Program-made: the position numbers and the translations under genes | Shown: piece after piece, positions 52,521 to 64,000 of the stretch | How the letters are laid out: the number at the start of each line of letters is the position of its first letter | How positions within the stretch are numbered: the stretch's first letter is position 1 | NCBI RefSeq assembly: GCF_001483965.1 | Contig: NZ_CP010796.1 | Span: 1,054,001-1,118,000, forward strand | Reading direction: 5' to 3' | Source of the DNA: Carnobacterium sp. CP1 | GTDB taxonomy: Bacteria > Bacillota > Bacilli > Lactobacillales > Carnobacteriaceae | DNA length: 64,000 nt | Notes under the pieces: generated by a model | What the model saw: only the letters and a program-made list of their open reading frames with translations | What the model was told of the DNA's origin: nothing | The model's database searches: none

Positions 52521-52943
52521 TTAAGAACGATTGTGTTTAGAGACAGAAATACGATTGATTGCTTTACGCAATGAAATCTCTGCTCGTTTTTGCTGTTTAT
52601 TATTGTGAACAGCTTCAGCTTTACGAAGCGACTCTTCAGCGCGGTGTTTAGCTGCAAAAGCACGCTCTACATCAATATCTCTCGATCTTTCAGCACTATC
52701 CGCAATAATGGAACAGACATTGTTCCGTACTTCCATTATTCCGCCGTTTACAGCAATCAAGTCTTCAGCATCATTCGTTACCCGTTTGATTCGGACACCA
52801 TTGATTGTCAAAGGAACAATAATAGGTGTATGTTCAGGCATGATTCCTAATTGGCCATCAATGGCTTTTACAATCACCATACTCGCACGATGGTCATAGA
52901 CAATACCAGCTGGAGTCACGATTTGTACATGTAATTCCGCCAT
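52521..52943 (-). CDS. atpC: ATP synthase epsilon subunit
   Basis: A 140-aa subunit of the F1 central stalk: N-terminal beta-sandwich (VQIVTPAGIVYDHRA..IMPEHTPIIVPL, residues 1-85) and a C-terminal helical hairpin (about 90-135) that can inhibit hydrolysis. It is the last gene of the atp operon and starts after AAAGGAGG, 17 nt past atpD. Confidence 0.95.
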   Translation of the reverse strand: MAELHVQIVTPAGIVYDHRASMVIVKAIDGQLGIMPEHTPIIVPLTINGVRIKRVTNDAEDLIAVNGGIMEVRNNVCSIIADSAERSRDIDVERAFAAKHRAEESLRKAEAVHNNKQQKRAEISLRKAINRISVSKHNRS

Positions 52944-52960
52944 TTATACTGCCTCCTTTA

Positions 52961-54391
<1,431 letters not shown>

Positions 54392-54415
54392 TCATTTTTC
54401 CTCCCATTCATTAAA

Positions 54416-55333
54416 CTATTCTAATGCGGAAGCCCCACCTATAATTTCCGTAATTTCTTCCGTGATGGCGGCTTGACGAGCTCTATTGTAATTCACCGTC
54501 AAGTCATCAATAATATCTTTAGCATTATCGGTCGCGCCCTTCATGGCGGTCATACGAGCAGCATGCTCTGCGGCCTTAGCATCTAAAATAGCACCATAAA
54601 TCAAACTTTCTGCATATTGCGGCAATAAAATATCCAAGATTTCTTCTTTTGAAGGTTCATATAAATAGTCGCTTTCATATTCCACTGTCTCTGAAGGATC
54701 CAAATCACTTAAAGGTAACATTTTATCGGCACGAAATTGGAACGTTATGGTGTTAATGTGGTGGTTGTAGCAAACATACAACTCATCAAATACTTCGTTT
54801 TTATACATTTCAGTTGCTGTCCGGGCAATGCCGCGGATTTCATCAAACGTTGGGTGGTCGCTGATGTCATTTAATTCATAAGCAACGTTCATGCCTCTTG
54901 ATTTAAAGAAATCTCCAGCTGTACTGCCAACAGCCATAAAGATGTACTCATCTGGCGAGCTATGGTCTTTTTGGATCATATCTACGGTAGCTTTAATAAT
55001 AGAACTGTTGTATCCGCCAGCTAATCCTTTGTCGGAGCTGATCACGATATAACCGGTTTTTTTAACTGGCCGCTCTACTAACATATCATGAAAATCAATA
55101 TTAGAAGGCGAATTTGTGCCAATTAAGCCGCTGTCTTCAATCATTGTTAACTGTGTGTGCGCTAAATTCGTTACGATTTCTCGAACTTTTTTAGCGTAAA
55201 TTTGGAACCCTTTTGCTTTTTGTTCCGCTTTAGATAACTTAGCTCCTGAGACCATTTGCATAGCATTTGTAATTTGACTCGTTTTTTTGGTAGAAGCTAT
55301 TTTTTTACTAATATCATTTAAAGAACCAGCCAT
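54416..55333 (-). CDS. atpG: ATP synthase gamma subunit
   Basis: A 305-aa rotor-shaft subunit with the conserved N-terminal coil [27 protein letters not shown] (cited in part) and C-terminal coil [14 protein letters not shown] followed by [19 protein letters not shown]. It links rotation in Fo to catalysis in F1. Confidence 0.96.
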   Translation of the reverse strand: MAGSLNDISKKIASTKKTSQITNAMQMVSGAKLSKAEQKAKGFQIYAKKVREIVTNLAHTQLTMIEDSGLIGTNSPSNIDFHDMLVERPVKKTGYIVISSDKGLAGGYNSSIIKATVDMIQKDHSSPDEYIFMAVGSTAGDFFKSRGMNVAYELNDISDHPTFDEIRGIARTATEMYKNEVFDELYVCYNHHINTITFQFRADKMLPLSDLDPSETVEYESDYLYEPSKEEILDILLPQYAESLIYGAILDAKAAEHAARMTAMKGATDNAKDIIDDLTVNYNRARQAAITEEITEIIGGASALE

Positions 55334-55348
55334 TCCTATTCACCGCCT

Positions 55349-56902
<1,554 letters not shown>

Positions 56903-56928
56903 TCACCTCTTCAGCTATTTCTTATCGT

Positions 56929-57474
56929 TCATTCCTTAACTAATTGTTTCCTTAAACTCTCTAAATTAGCACGAATACTGCCATCAAAAATTTTATTTTC
57001 GATTTCAATGATTACGCCGCCTAATATTTCTTCATCAATGATTGTTTTGATCAGAACTTTTCTGGCACCTAATTTTTTTATAAATACTTCTTGGATGCGT
57101 TTTTCTTGCGATTCTGTTAAAGGAACAGTGGTCGTAACATTTGCAATAGCTGTCCGATTTTCATGGTCGTATAACGTTTCGTATGCATTTACGATTGCTA
57201 ACAAATCAGACATCCGTCTAAAATTGTAAATCGTTTTGATAAAGTTCTGCATATCCGACGAAAAAGTTTTCGTTAGATCCTCTAAAACCTGTTCTTTATC
57301 TGTTTGTGCAATTTGTCGGTTATTGAAAAACTTCGTCAAATTTTTATTTCCTGCATAAATTTGACGAATATCCATTAAGTTATCGAACGCCTCATCTTCC
57401 GTTCCTTTTTCAAGTGCATCCTGATAAAAGGCTTTAGCTAACTGGCTTGCATCCATATCTCTATTTAATCTCAT
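56929..57474 (-). CDS. atpH: ATP synthase delta subunit
   Basis: A 181-aa stator subunit joining F1 to the b subunit. It has an N-terminal helical bundle (about 10-110) and the conserved C-terminal GARKVLIKTIIDEEILGGVI then IRANLESLRKQL. The start is either ATG 57474, overlapping the end of atpF by 14 nt, or ATG 57456; neither has a strong ribosome binding site, pointing to translational coupling. Confidence 0.93.
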   Translation of the reverse strand: MRLNRDMDASQLAKAFYQDALEKGTEDEAFDNLMDIRQIYAGNKNLTKFFNNRQIAQTDKEQVLEDLTKTFSSDMQNFIKTIYNFRRMSDLLAIVNAYETLYDHENRTAIANVTTTVPLTESQEKRIQEVFIKKLGARKVLIKTIIDEEILGGVIIEIENKIFDGSIRANLESLRKQLVKE

Positions 57475-57976
57475 TGGTATCAGCCAGCCTTTCGATGTAC
57501 TGATCTATTAACTCGGCATGCCCTTCATTGGTTAATTCTTTGTTGATCAGTTTTTCAGCAATTTGAATAGAAAGCGAACTCACATCGTGTCGTACACTTG
57601 CTAAAGCCATTTGTCGTTCATTTTCAATTTCTTTTTTCGCATCCATTTTTAAACGGAGTACTTCTTGTTGAGCAGCTGCTAACAGTTCCTTTTCTGTACT
57701 TTCAGCACTAGCTTTTGCTTTATTTAAGACCGTGGCTGCTTCAGCTCGCGTTTTATCTAGTTTTTCTTGGCGTTCTGCAGCTAGGCGCTCAGCTTCGTTT
57801 TTGGCAATTTCAGCATTTTCTATGTTACTTGCAATGGTTTGTTCCCGCTTTTCCATAATGCTCATCAGCGGTTTCCAAGCAAATTTCTTTAATAAAATCA
57901 TCAAGAGTAAAAACGATACTAGTACAACAATTGTATCCCCGGCAGTTGTTGCTCCTAAAACTAACTGGTTGAACAT
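57461..57976 (-). CDS. atpF: ATP synthase b subunit
   Basis: A 171-aa peripheral-stalk subunit with an N-terminal membrane helix (about residues 10-30) and a long charged helix dimerising as a coiled coil (EAERLAAERQEKLDKTRAEA). Length is normal. The start follows GAAGGAGTG. Confidence 0.96.
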   Translation of the reverse strand: MFNQLVLGATTAGDTIVVLVSFLLLMILLKKFAWKPLMSIMEKREQTIASNIENAEIAKNEAERLAAERQEKLDKTRAEAATVLNKAKASAESTEKELLAAAQQEVLRLKMDAKKEIENERQMALASVRHDVSSLSIQIAEKLINKELTNEGHAELIDQYIERLADTNEIK

Positions 57977-58092
57977 TTACTTCACTCCTTCTACTATATC
58001 AGGTTTGTTATCCGCGAAAAAAGGCAGAGGTTTTTGTTAGCGCTGCCTTTAACGCATTTTATTGATGTCAGCCGGTAATCCATTTCGCCTGA

Positions 58093-58305
58093 TTAACTAA
58101 ATACAAGGATAAATGCAATAACAACAGCCATGATCGGAATCGCTTCAACTAACCCAACACCGATATACATTAATGTTTGTAATTCACTTTTCATTTCTGG
58201 TTGACGTGCGATAGATTCGATTGTTTTTGCGATAACTTTACTTGAACCAAATGCTGCTCCGATAGCTGCACCTGCGATTGCGATTGCTGCTCCAATTAAA
58301 CCCAT
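58093..58305 (-). CDS. atpE: ATP synthase c subunit
   Basis: A 70-aa proteolipid with two helices joined by the polar loop ARQPE (about 33-37). The proton-binding carboxylate is Glu54 (GLVEAIPIM). The DNA context and residue pattern fit a proton-coupled ring; no sodium-binding signature is evident. The start follows TAGGAGG. Confidence 0.97.
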   Translation of the reverse strand: MGLIGAAIAIAGAAIGAAFGSSKVIAKTIESIARQPEMKSELQTLMYIGVGLVEAIPIMAVVIAFILVFS

Positions 58306-58387
58306 AATAATTTCCTCCTAATTTTTAAGTATTCTCTCTATGACCGTCTAATTTTTTTATATTTGATAATTCATTGATACTCTATCT

Positions 58388-59185
<798 letters not shown>

Positions 59186-59325
59186 TCAAGCTCAAAGCTA
59201 ATTTTAACATACCTTCGTTTTCTTTCCTATTTTGAAGAACCTCGATAGCGATACTGCGGGCATTCTTTAAAAGAAAAAAGAGGATATTTTAAAATTTTTG
59301 TTTTCCAGTCTTGCTGACAGATGCT

Positions 59326-59354
59326 ATCATACCACCATTTAAAATAAAATACAA
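59326..59354 (-). promoter_or_regulatory. Promoter of the ATP synthase operon
   Basis: Minus strand TTGTAT, 17 nt, TATGAT, giving a leader of about 220 nt before atpB. The leader and the region 59355-59590 are AT-rich; I see no gene or recognisable riboswitch there. Confidence 0.75.
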
Positions 59355-59591
59355 AGGATTGTGAAAAACAACACTATTTTTCATAAACCCCTTGATATAA
59401 TAATGTTCGTCCTTAATTTCAAGCCATTTCGGACCTTTTTTTTCTGTTTTCAATTAAAAAAATACAGTAATTTCAGCTTTTTTTATTAAAAAAATTACTT
59501 TCAGCAGCTTTCTTTTCTGTCTGCCTCATTGCCATTCCCAAAATTTGAGTGCGGTTGTCTCACTGTTTTTTTGCATAAAGATAAATACAAA

Positions 59592-59625
59592 AAACCCAAG
59601 AAAAAGAAATCTTTTTCTTGAGTTT
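59592..59625 (-). terminator. Terminator of upp
   Basis: Stem AAACTCAAGAAAAAGA with TCTTTTTCTTGGGTTT, tiny loop, then T-rich sequence on the minus strand. Confidence 0.9.
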
Positions 59626-59645
59626 CCTATCTATACTTACAACGC

Positions 59646-60275
59646 TTATAGCGTTCCGAATAAACGGTCACCAGCATCGCCTAAACCTGGTAAAATATAG
59701 CCATTTTCATCTAATTTTTCATCTAATGCTGCTGTATAGATGTCTACATCCGGGTGAGCTTCTTCTAAAGCTTTCACGCCTTCTGGAGCGGCAACAATAC
59801 AAACGAATTTAATCGAGCTTGCTCCGCGTTTTTTTAGAGCTTCAATAGCAGCGATGGCAGAAGCACCGGTTGCCAACATAGGATCGACAACAAATAATTG
59901 ACGGTCTTGAATGTCTGTTGGTAATTTAATAAAGTACTCAACAGCTTCTAAGGTTTCGTGATCACGGTACATTCCTACGTGTCCAACTTTTGCTGCTGGA
60001 ATCAAATCTAAAATACCATCGACCATACCTAAACCGGCTCTTAAAATTGGAATAATCGCAACTTTTTTACCTGCTAAGTGTTTTTGAGTCGTTTTAACTA
60101 AAGGCGTTTCGATTTCAACATCTTGTAATGGCATGTCTCTTGAAACTTCATAAGCCATTAAGCGCGCAATTTCATTCACAGCTTCTCTAAAATCTTTGGT
60201 CCCGGTCTCTTTGTTACGAAGGATCGTAACTTTGTGTTGGATCAACGGATGGTTTATAACATGAAATTTGCCCAT
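59646..60275 (-). CDS. upp: Uracil phosphoribosyltransferase
   Basis: A 209-aa enzyme making UMP from uracil and PRPP. The PRPP loop [16 protein letters not shown] (about 128-143) and uracil-binding [17 protein letters not shown] at the C-terminus are present. The ATG at 60275 follows GAGGG; a TTG 9 nt earlier is not needed. Confidence 0.97.
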   Translation of the reverse strand: MGKFHVINHPLIQHKVTILRNKETGTKDFREAVNEIARLMAYEVSRDMPLQDVEIETPLVKTTQKHLAGKKVAIIPILRAGLGMVDGILDLIPAAKVGHVGMYRDHETLEAVEYFIKLPTDIQDRQLFVVDPMLATGASAIAAIEALKKRGASSIKFVCIVAAPEGVKALEEAHPDVDIYTAALDEKLDENGYILPGLGDAGDRLFGTL

Positions 60276-60453
60276 AATTTTCAACCCTCATTTTCTATAA
60301 ATTTTCAAACAATTCTATTGTAATGGAAATTTGCTTTAAAGGCTAGAGTTTTAGTAGATTCTAGCAAAAAGGGCTTTTTGTCAAAAGAAGGGCACTTCAT
60401 CTTCCTGCTCCAAAATGAGTCTACAGGATGAAATAGGTGGTTGTTAGATCGGA

Positions 60454-60475
60454 AAATTTTCGGATCCGAAAATTT
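60454..60475. repeat. 22-bp perfect palindrome
   Basis: Centre GGATCC with 11-bp half AAATTTTCGGA, in the 416-bp gap between glyA and upp. Spacing to any promoter is unclear. It could bind a dimeric regulator. The rest of the gap holds only a degenerate segment (60503-60560) similar to 45668-45740. Confidence 0.7.
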
Positions 60476-60649
60476 CACTACCTTCAGTTAATTAGAAAAA
60501 CAATAGAAATCGCATATGGTAAGTAGTACATGAGAAAGAAAACAACACTATGATCGAACTCTTTATTCTAACGGAGATTTTCGTCCGTCATTATTTTTAC
60601 TTGCCAATACTAAATAGTAAAGAACCGAAAAAGTTTTAAGTATAAAAAA

Positions 60650-60684
60650 ACTAAAAGCAGATACCAGCGGCATCTACTTTTAGT
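60650..60684 (-). terminator. Terminator of glyA
   Basis: Stem ACTAAAAGTAGAT/ATCTGCTTTTAGT with a 9-nt loop, then seven T on the minus strand. Confidence 0.9.
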
Positions 60685-60691
60685 ATGTCTT

Positions 60692-61930
60692 TTATTTTGT
60701 CAGGTACAAAGGGTTAGCTGCTGTCAACTGACGTACAGTCTGTTTGATTTCAGCAAGCTTCTCAGGGTCGGATTTAGCATTCAAAGCAGCCACAATCAAT
60801 TCTGCCACGGCTTTAGAATCGGCTTCATCAAAACCACGTGTCGTAATAGCTGGCGTTCCAATACGAATCCCGCTGGTTTTGAAAGGGCTCAACGTTTCAA
60901 ACGGAATCGTGTTTTTGTTCACTGTGATTCCGACTTTATCTAACAACGCTTCCGCTTCTTTCCCGTTCAAACCAAATTGTCTCACTTCTAATAGCAATAA
61001 ATGGTTATCGGTCCCGCCACTTACTAAGTGACCAGCCGATGAATTAAAGACACTTTCCATTGCTTTTGCATTTTTAATGATTTGTGCTGCGTATGTTTTA
61101 AACTCTGGCATCATTGCTTCTTTTAAAGCTACGGCTTTTCCAGCAATCACGTGTTCCAATGGACCGCCTTGAATACCAGGAAAAATAGCACTATTTAACG
61201 CTTTTCCATATTGTTCTTTAGCTAATATCAATCCGCCGCGCGGACCTCTCAGGGTTTTATGAGTTGTGGTGGTCACAACATCTGCATAAGGAACAGGGTT
61301 TTGGTGCAACCCTGCAGCCACTAATCCAGCGATATGAGCCATATCAACCATCAAATAAGCCCCAACTTCATCTGCTATTTCACGAAACTTAGCAAAATCT
61401 ATTTTTCTGGCATAAGCACTGCCGCCAGCAATGATCATTTTCGGCTTATGTTTCAGTGCTTGTTGGCGTACTGCATCATAATCAAGGTATTCTGCTTCTT
61501 TGTCCACCCCATAAGCAACAAAATCATATGTTTTCCCGCTGAAGTTAACCGGTGAACCATGAGTTAAGTGCCCACCATGGGTCAAATCCATTCCTAAAAC
61601 CACATCGCCAGGTGCTAAAAAAGCATTGAAAACAGCCATATTCGCTCCTGAGCCAGAATGAGGCTGCACGTTCGCATATTCAGCACCAAAAAGTTCTTTA
61701 GCGCGGTCGATTGCTAGATTTTCAACAATATCGATGTATTCACAGCCCCCATAGTAGCGTTTGCCAGGATATCCCTCAGCATATTTATTGGTCAAAATGC
61801 TGCCTTGAGCTGCCAGCACACCTTCCGAAACAAAGTTTTCTGAAGCGATCAATTCGATATTATTTTCTTGACGTTCACGTTCATGATCGATTGCCTCAAA
61901 TAATTCTTTATCAAATTCTTTATAATCCAT
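60692..61930 (-). CDS. glyA: Serine hydroxymethyltransferase
   Basis: A 412-aa PLP enzyme converting serine and tetrahydrofolate to glycine and methylene-THF, the main source of one-carbon units. The PLP lysine is Lys225 in [16 protein letters not shown], and the N-terminal IASENFVS and [13 protein letters not shown] motifs are intact. Confidence 0.97.
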   Translation of the reverse strand: MDYKEFDKELFEAIDHERERQENNIELIASENFVSEGVLAAQGSILTNKYAEGYPGKRYYGGCEYIDIVENLAIDRAKELFGAEYANVQPHSGSGANMAVFNAFLAPGDVVLGMDLTHGGHLTHGSPVNFSGKTYDFVAYGVDKEAEYLDYDAVRQQALKHKPKMIIAGGSAYARKIDFAKFREIADEVGAYLMVDMAHIAGLVAAGLHQNPVPYADVVTTTTHKTLRGPRGGLILAKEQYGKALNSAIFPGIQGGPLEHVIAGKAVALKEAMMPEFKTYAAQIIKNAKAMESVFNSSAGHLVSGGTDNHLLLLEVRQFGLNGKEAEALLDKVGITVNKNTIPFETLSPFKTSGIRIGTPAITTRGFDEADSKAVAELIVAALNAKSDPEKLAEIKQTVRQLTAANPLYLTK

Positions 61931-61998
61931 CCGTTAACCCACACCCTTTAATAGAATAGCTTAAGTATAGCATTTCTTCCGCTGCTTTTCTCCCTAAA

Positions 61999-63021
61999 TC
62001 AATCGTTAAAATAATGGTGACCTGCTGCCTTTTCTAACCGATTCATATAGGCATCTCCTATTCCATCGCGTTGATAAGCTTCTGCTAAAATAAGTGTTAC
62101 ATCTGTTTTTTCAAAAAAACGCAGCCCGGCGTATAAAGCTTTGGCAGCTTCCGCAACGCTTCCTTCTTTTCCCAATGAAAATACTTCTGCTACTTGTCCT
62201 TTAAATTGTCGGGCACGCGTTTCATTCACCAGCAAGCCAATTTTTTCTCCTTGATCTTGGTAATGAGCAATAGCCGCTTGCCAACTCTCGCTTGATCCAT
62301 CGACAATGATGACCGGTTCATCCGGTGCATAGTGCTTGTATTTCATACCAGGTGCTTTAGGCTTTTCTTCCTCAGAAACTAAATGACGATCCACATAAAC
62401 CGTTCCAATGACTGCTTCTAACGCTTCTTTTGTTAACGCGCCTGGTCTTAAGATAACCGGAGCCTCAGGGTTTGTCGTATCTAAAACTGTTGATTCCAAT
62501 CCTACCCCAGTTTCGCCACCATCCAGTATACCAGCGATTTTCCCTTGCAAATCATGGTAGACATGCTGAGCTGTTGTAGGGCTGGGCTTGCCGGAGGTAT
62601 TCGCGCTTGGACCAACCAATGGCATACCGGCTGCTTTGATCAATGCAAGTGTCGCTTGATTATCCGGCATCCGAATAGCCACGCTGTCTAAACCAGCCGT
62701 CACAGTGTCTGCAAAGGCACCCGGTTTTAGTTTAAAAATCAACGTAAGTGGACCTGGCCAGAACTTTTCCATTAAGGTTTGGGCTGCTTCGGGAATTTCT
62801 TCAACGTAAGCGTTCACTTCTTCAATAGAAGAAACATGAACGATCAAGGGATTGTCACTTGGTCTTCCTTTAGCTAAATAAACCTTTTTGACAGCTGCTT
62901 CATTCTGGGCATTTGCTCCAAGCCCGTAAACTGTTTCAGTAGGGAATGAAACAAGTTCTCCCTGCTTTAATAAGGCAGCCGCTTGTTCGATTTCATCCAA
63001 CTGAAAAACTTTAGTATCCAC
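61999..63021 (-). CDS. sua5: L-threonylcarbamoyladenylate synthase (Sua5/YwlC type)
   Basis: A 340-aa protein with an N-terminal YrdC/TsaC domain (about residues 1-205; SFPTETVYGLGANA, KGRPSDNPLIVHV, PSANTSGKPSPT) and a C-terminal Sua5 domain (about 215-335; PGMKYKHYAPDEPV at the linker). It makes the threonylcarbamoyl-AMP used for the t6A37 modification of ANN-decoding tRNAs. The two-domain length fits Sua5, not the shorter TsaC. Confidence 0.95.
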   Translation of the reverse strand: MDTKVFQLDEIEQAAALLKQGELVSFPTETVYGLGANAQNEAAVKKVYLAKGRPSDNPLIVHVSSIEEVNAYVEEIPEAAQTLMEKFWPGPLTLIFKLKPGAFADTVTAGLDSVAIRMPDNQATLALIKAAGMPLVGPSANTSGKPSPTTAQHVYHDLQGKIAGILDGGETGVGLESTVLDTTNPEAPVILRPGALTKEALEAVIGTVYVDRHLVSEEEKPKAPGMKYKHYAPDEPVIIVDGSSESWQAAIAHYQDQGEKIGLLVNETRARQFKGQVAEVFSLGKEGSVAEAAKALYAGLRFFEKTDVTLILAEAYQRDGIGDAYMNRLEKAAGHHYFND

Positions 63022-63107
63022 AGGATCACTTCCTTTTATTTTATTAAAAACCTTTATTTACCAAATTCAACTCATTGATTATGCACAATCTGTGACAACT
63101 AGCTGTT

Positions 63108-63953
63108 TTACGCCAAGAGAACTTGGACCAAACGATCTTGACCACTCATGTCTTTCTTAATCGTGATGTCCGCATTTGGAAAAGCCGTTTTAAAAATAGC
63201 TTTGACTGCTGCTCCTTGTCTAAATCCTATTTCTAAAAAAATTTGTCCCGTAGGTTTTAAAACAGCTGGAATTTCCTCAGCCAATCTTTGATAAATAGCC
63301 AGACCATGATTTTCAGCAAATAAAGCCATTTTAGGTTCATGAGTTAAAACGGATTTATCCATATACACCTGCTCCTCTTCAGCAATGTACGGCGGATTAG
63401 AAATCACCACATCAAATTGCTGATTTTTTACTGGAGCCGTTAAATCTCCTGTCAATAACTGGACATCTGCTCCTAAGGCAACAGCATTTTCTTTGGCGAC
63501 CGCTAAAGCCTTCGCTGACAAATCAACAGCTGTTACATCATCTTGCGGTCGTTCTTTTTTGATTGTGATCGCAATAACTCCCGTTCCCGTGCCAATATCC
63601 AATACCTTTAACGGACGCTCAGGTGCTTGGTGCAAAAAGATATCGACGATTTCCTCTGTTTCAGGACGCGGAATCAATGTGTCCGCGGTTACTTTAAACC
63701 GATAATTATAAAACGATTCATAGCCTAAAAGATGCTGGATAGGAATCCCTTGGCTATGCTGGGTAACATCTGCTATTAATTGTTGTTTTATCTCTTCTGG
63801 GATTTGTTCATTCAACTGTAAAATAAAATCTGTTTTTGTCCAGTCCAAACGTCCTCTCAGCAACAACTCAGCTGCAATACCTTCGTGACCAGAATCTTCT
63901 AAAAAAGAAGAAGCCCATTTCAGGACCTCTCGGTAGGTTTCATTAATTTTCAT
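63108..63953 (-). CDS. prmC: Release factor glutamine N5-methyltransferase
   Basis: A 281-aa methyltransferase that modifies the GGQ glutamine of release factors. SAM-binding motif VLDIGTGTGVIAI (about 118-130) and the catalytic NPPY (186-189) are present. The ATG at 63953 overlaps the end of prfA by 11 nt, the usual prfA-prmC coupling; the longer reading runs through prfA. Confidence 0.95.
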   Translation of the reverse strand: MKINETYREVLKWASSFLEDSGHEGIAAELLLRGRLDWTKTDFILQLNEQIPEEIKQQLIADVTQHSQGIPIQHLLGYESFYNYRFKVTADTLIPRPETEEIVDIFLHQAPERPLKVLDIGTGTGVIAITIKKERPQDDVTAVDLSAKALAVAKENAVALGADVQLLTGDLTAPVKNQQFDVVISNPPYIAEEEQVYMDKSVLTHEPKMALFAENHGLAIYQRLAEEIPAVLKPTGQIFLEIGFRQGAAVKAIFKTAFPNADITIKKDMSGQDRLVQVLLA

Positions 63954-64000
63954 GTTGCAGTTGCTCCATCTTTTCTGTTTGGTCATGCAATACCAAAGCA
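63943..64000 (-). CDS. prfA: Peptide chain release factor 1, C-terminal fragment
   Basis: In a frame different from prmC the last 18 codons read ALVLHDQTEKMEQLQHEN and end at TAA (63943-63945). This resembles the C-terminus of release factor 1 (alanine/leucine-rich, then QTEKM), and prfA is the expected gene before prmC. The rest lies beyond the right edge. RF1 ends translation at UAA and UAG. Confidence 0.8.
   Translation of the reverse strand, partial: ALVLHDQTEKMEQLQHEN

Overview
The window is a low-GC Gram-positive (Bacillota) chromosome segment. Gene content and order point to the Lactobacillales: prfA-prmC-sua5-glyA-upp-atpBEFHAGDC-ywzB(DUF1146)-murA-mbl-epuA is the layout seen in that order, together with a lipoteichoic acid synthase, a PfoR-type PTS membrane protein and a livJHMGF transporter. 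A carnobacterium-like organism is my best guess, but this is inference only. Almost every gene lies on the minus strand; the text below follows plus coordinates.

1-12 kb: the edge of an EamA-type transporter, then purB, purK and yebE (the Bacillus yebE-yebG-purE-purK-purB order with yebG and purE missing). Next is xpt-pbuX for xanthine salvage, behind a guanine-class riboswitch with a terminator. An intergenic 52-bp repeat array follows, then a CNNM/CBS membrane protein and a cell-wall group: a low-affinity-type class B PBP, a TIM-barrel protein of unknown role, a membrane-anchored glucosaminidase and a VanY-type carboxypeptidase.

12-29 kb: a PfoR-like EIIC, a putative DNA-binding protein, a Gfo/Idh oxidoreductase, a striking four-hairpin intergenic element, ridA, and the branched-chain amino acid ABC operon livJHMGF. 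That operon ends in a CBS-ACT protein and has a CodY-like box in its promoter. Next come a GerMN lipoprotein with a cre-like operator, two small membrane proteins (34 and 51 aa) divergent from a membrane-anchored XRE regulator, a small secreted protein, a second 52-bp repeat array, a Cof-type HAD phosphatase and three FUSC/aromatic-acid-exporter-type proteins.

29-46 kb: an ABC exporter with a very large coiled-coil permease, a PepSY lipoprotein, two transporters, a flavoprotein, ybaK, an RlmI-type methyltransferase, VanZ and ltaS. A complete ISL3-family insertion sequence with a perfect 8-bp target duplication sits between ltaS and its terminator. Three short non-coding elements (145-214 bp) in intergenic regions have ends resembling this IS and look like ISL3-derived MITEs.

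46-64 kb: a two-component system, a short single-stranded DNA-binding protein, epuA, mbl, murA, DUF1146, the F1Fo ATP synthase operon without atpI, upp, glyA, sua5, prmC and the 3' end of prfA. These are ordinary housekeeping genes.

I found no tRNA, rRNA, CRISPR array, prophage or obvious defence system. The most interesting unexplained material is non-coding: the two 52-bp arrays that share a core, the four-hairpin element, the MITE family, and the anti-readthrough hairpin at the transposase start.
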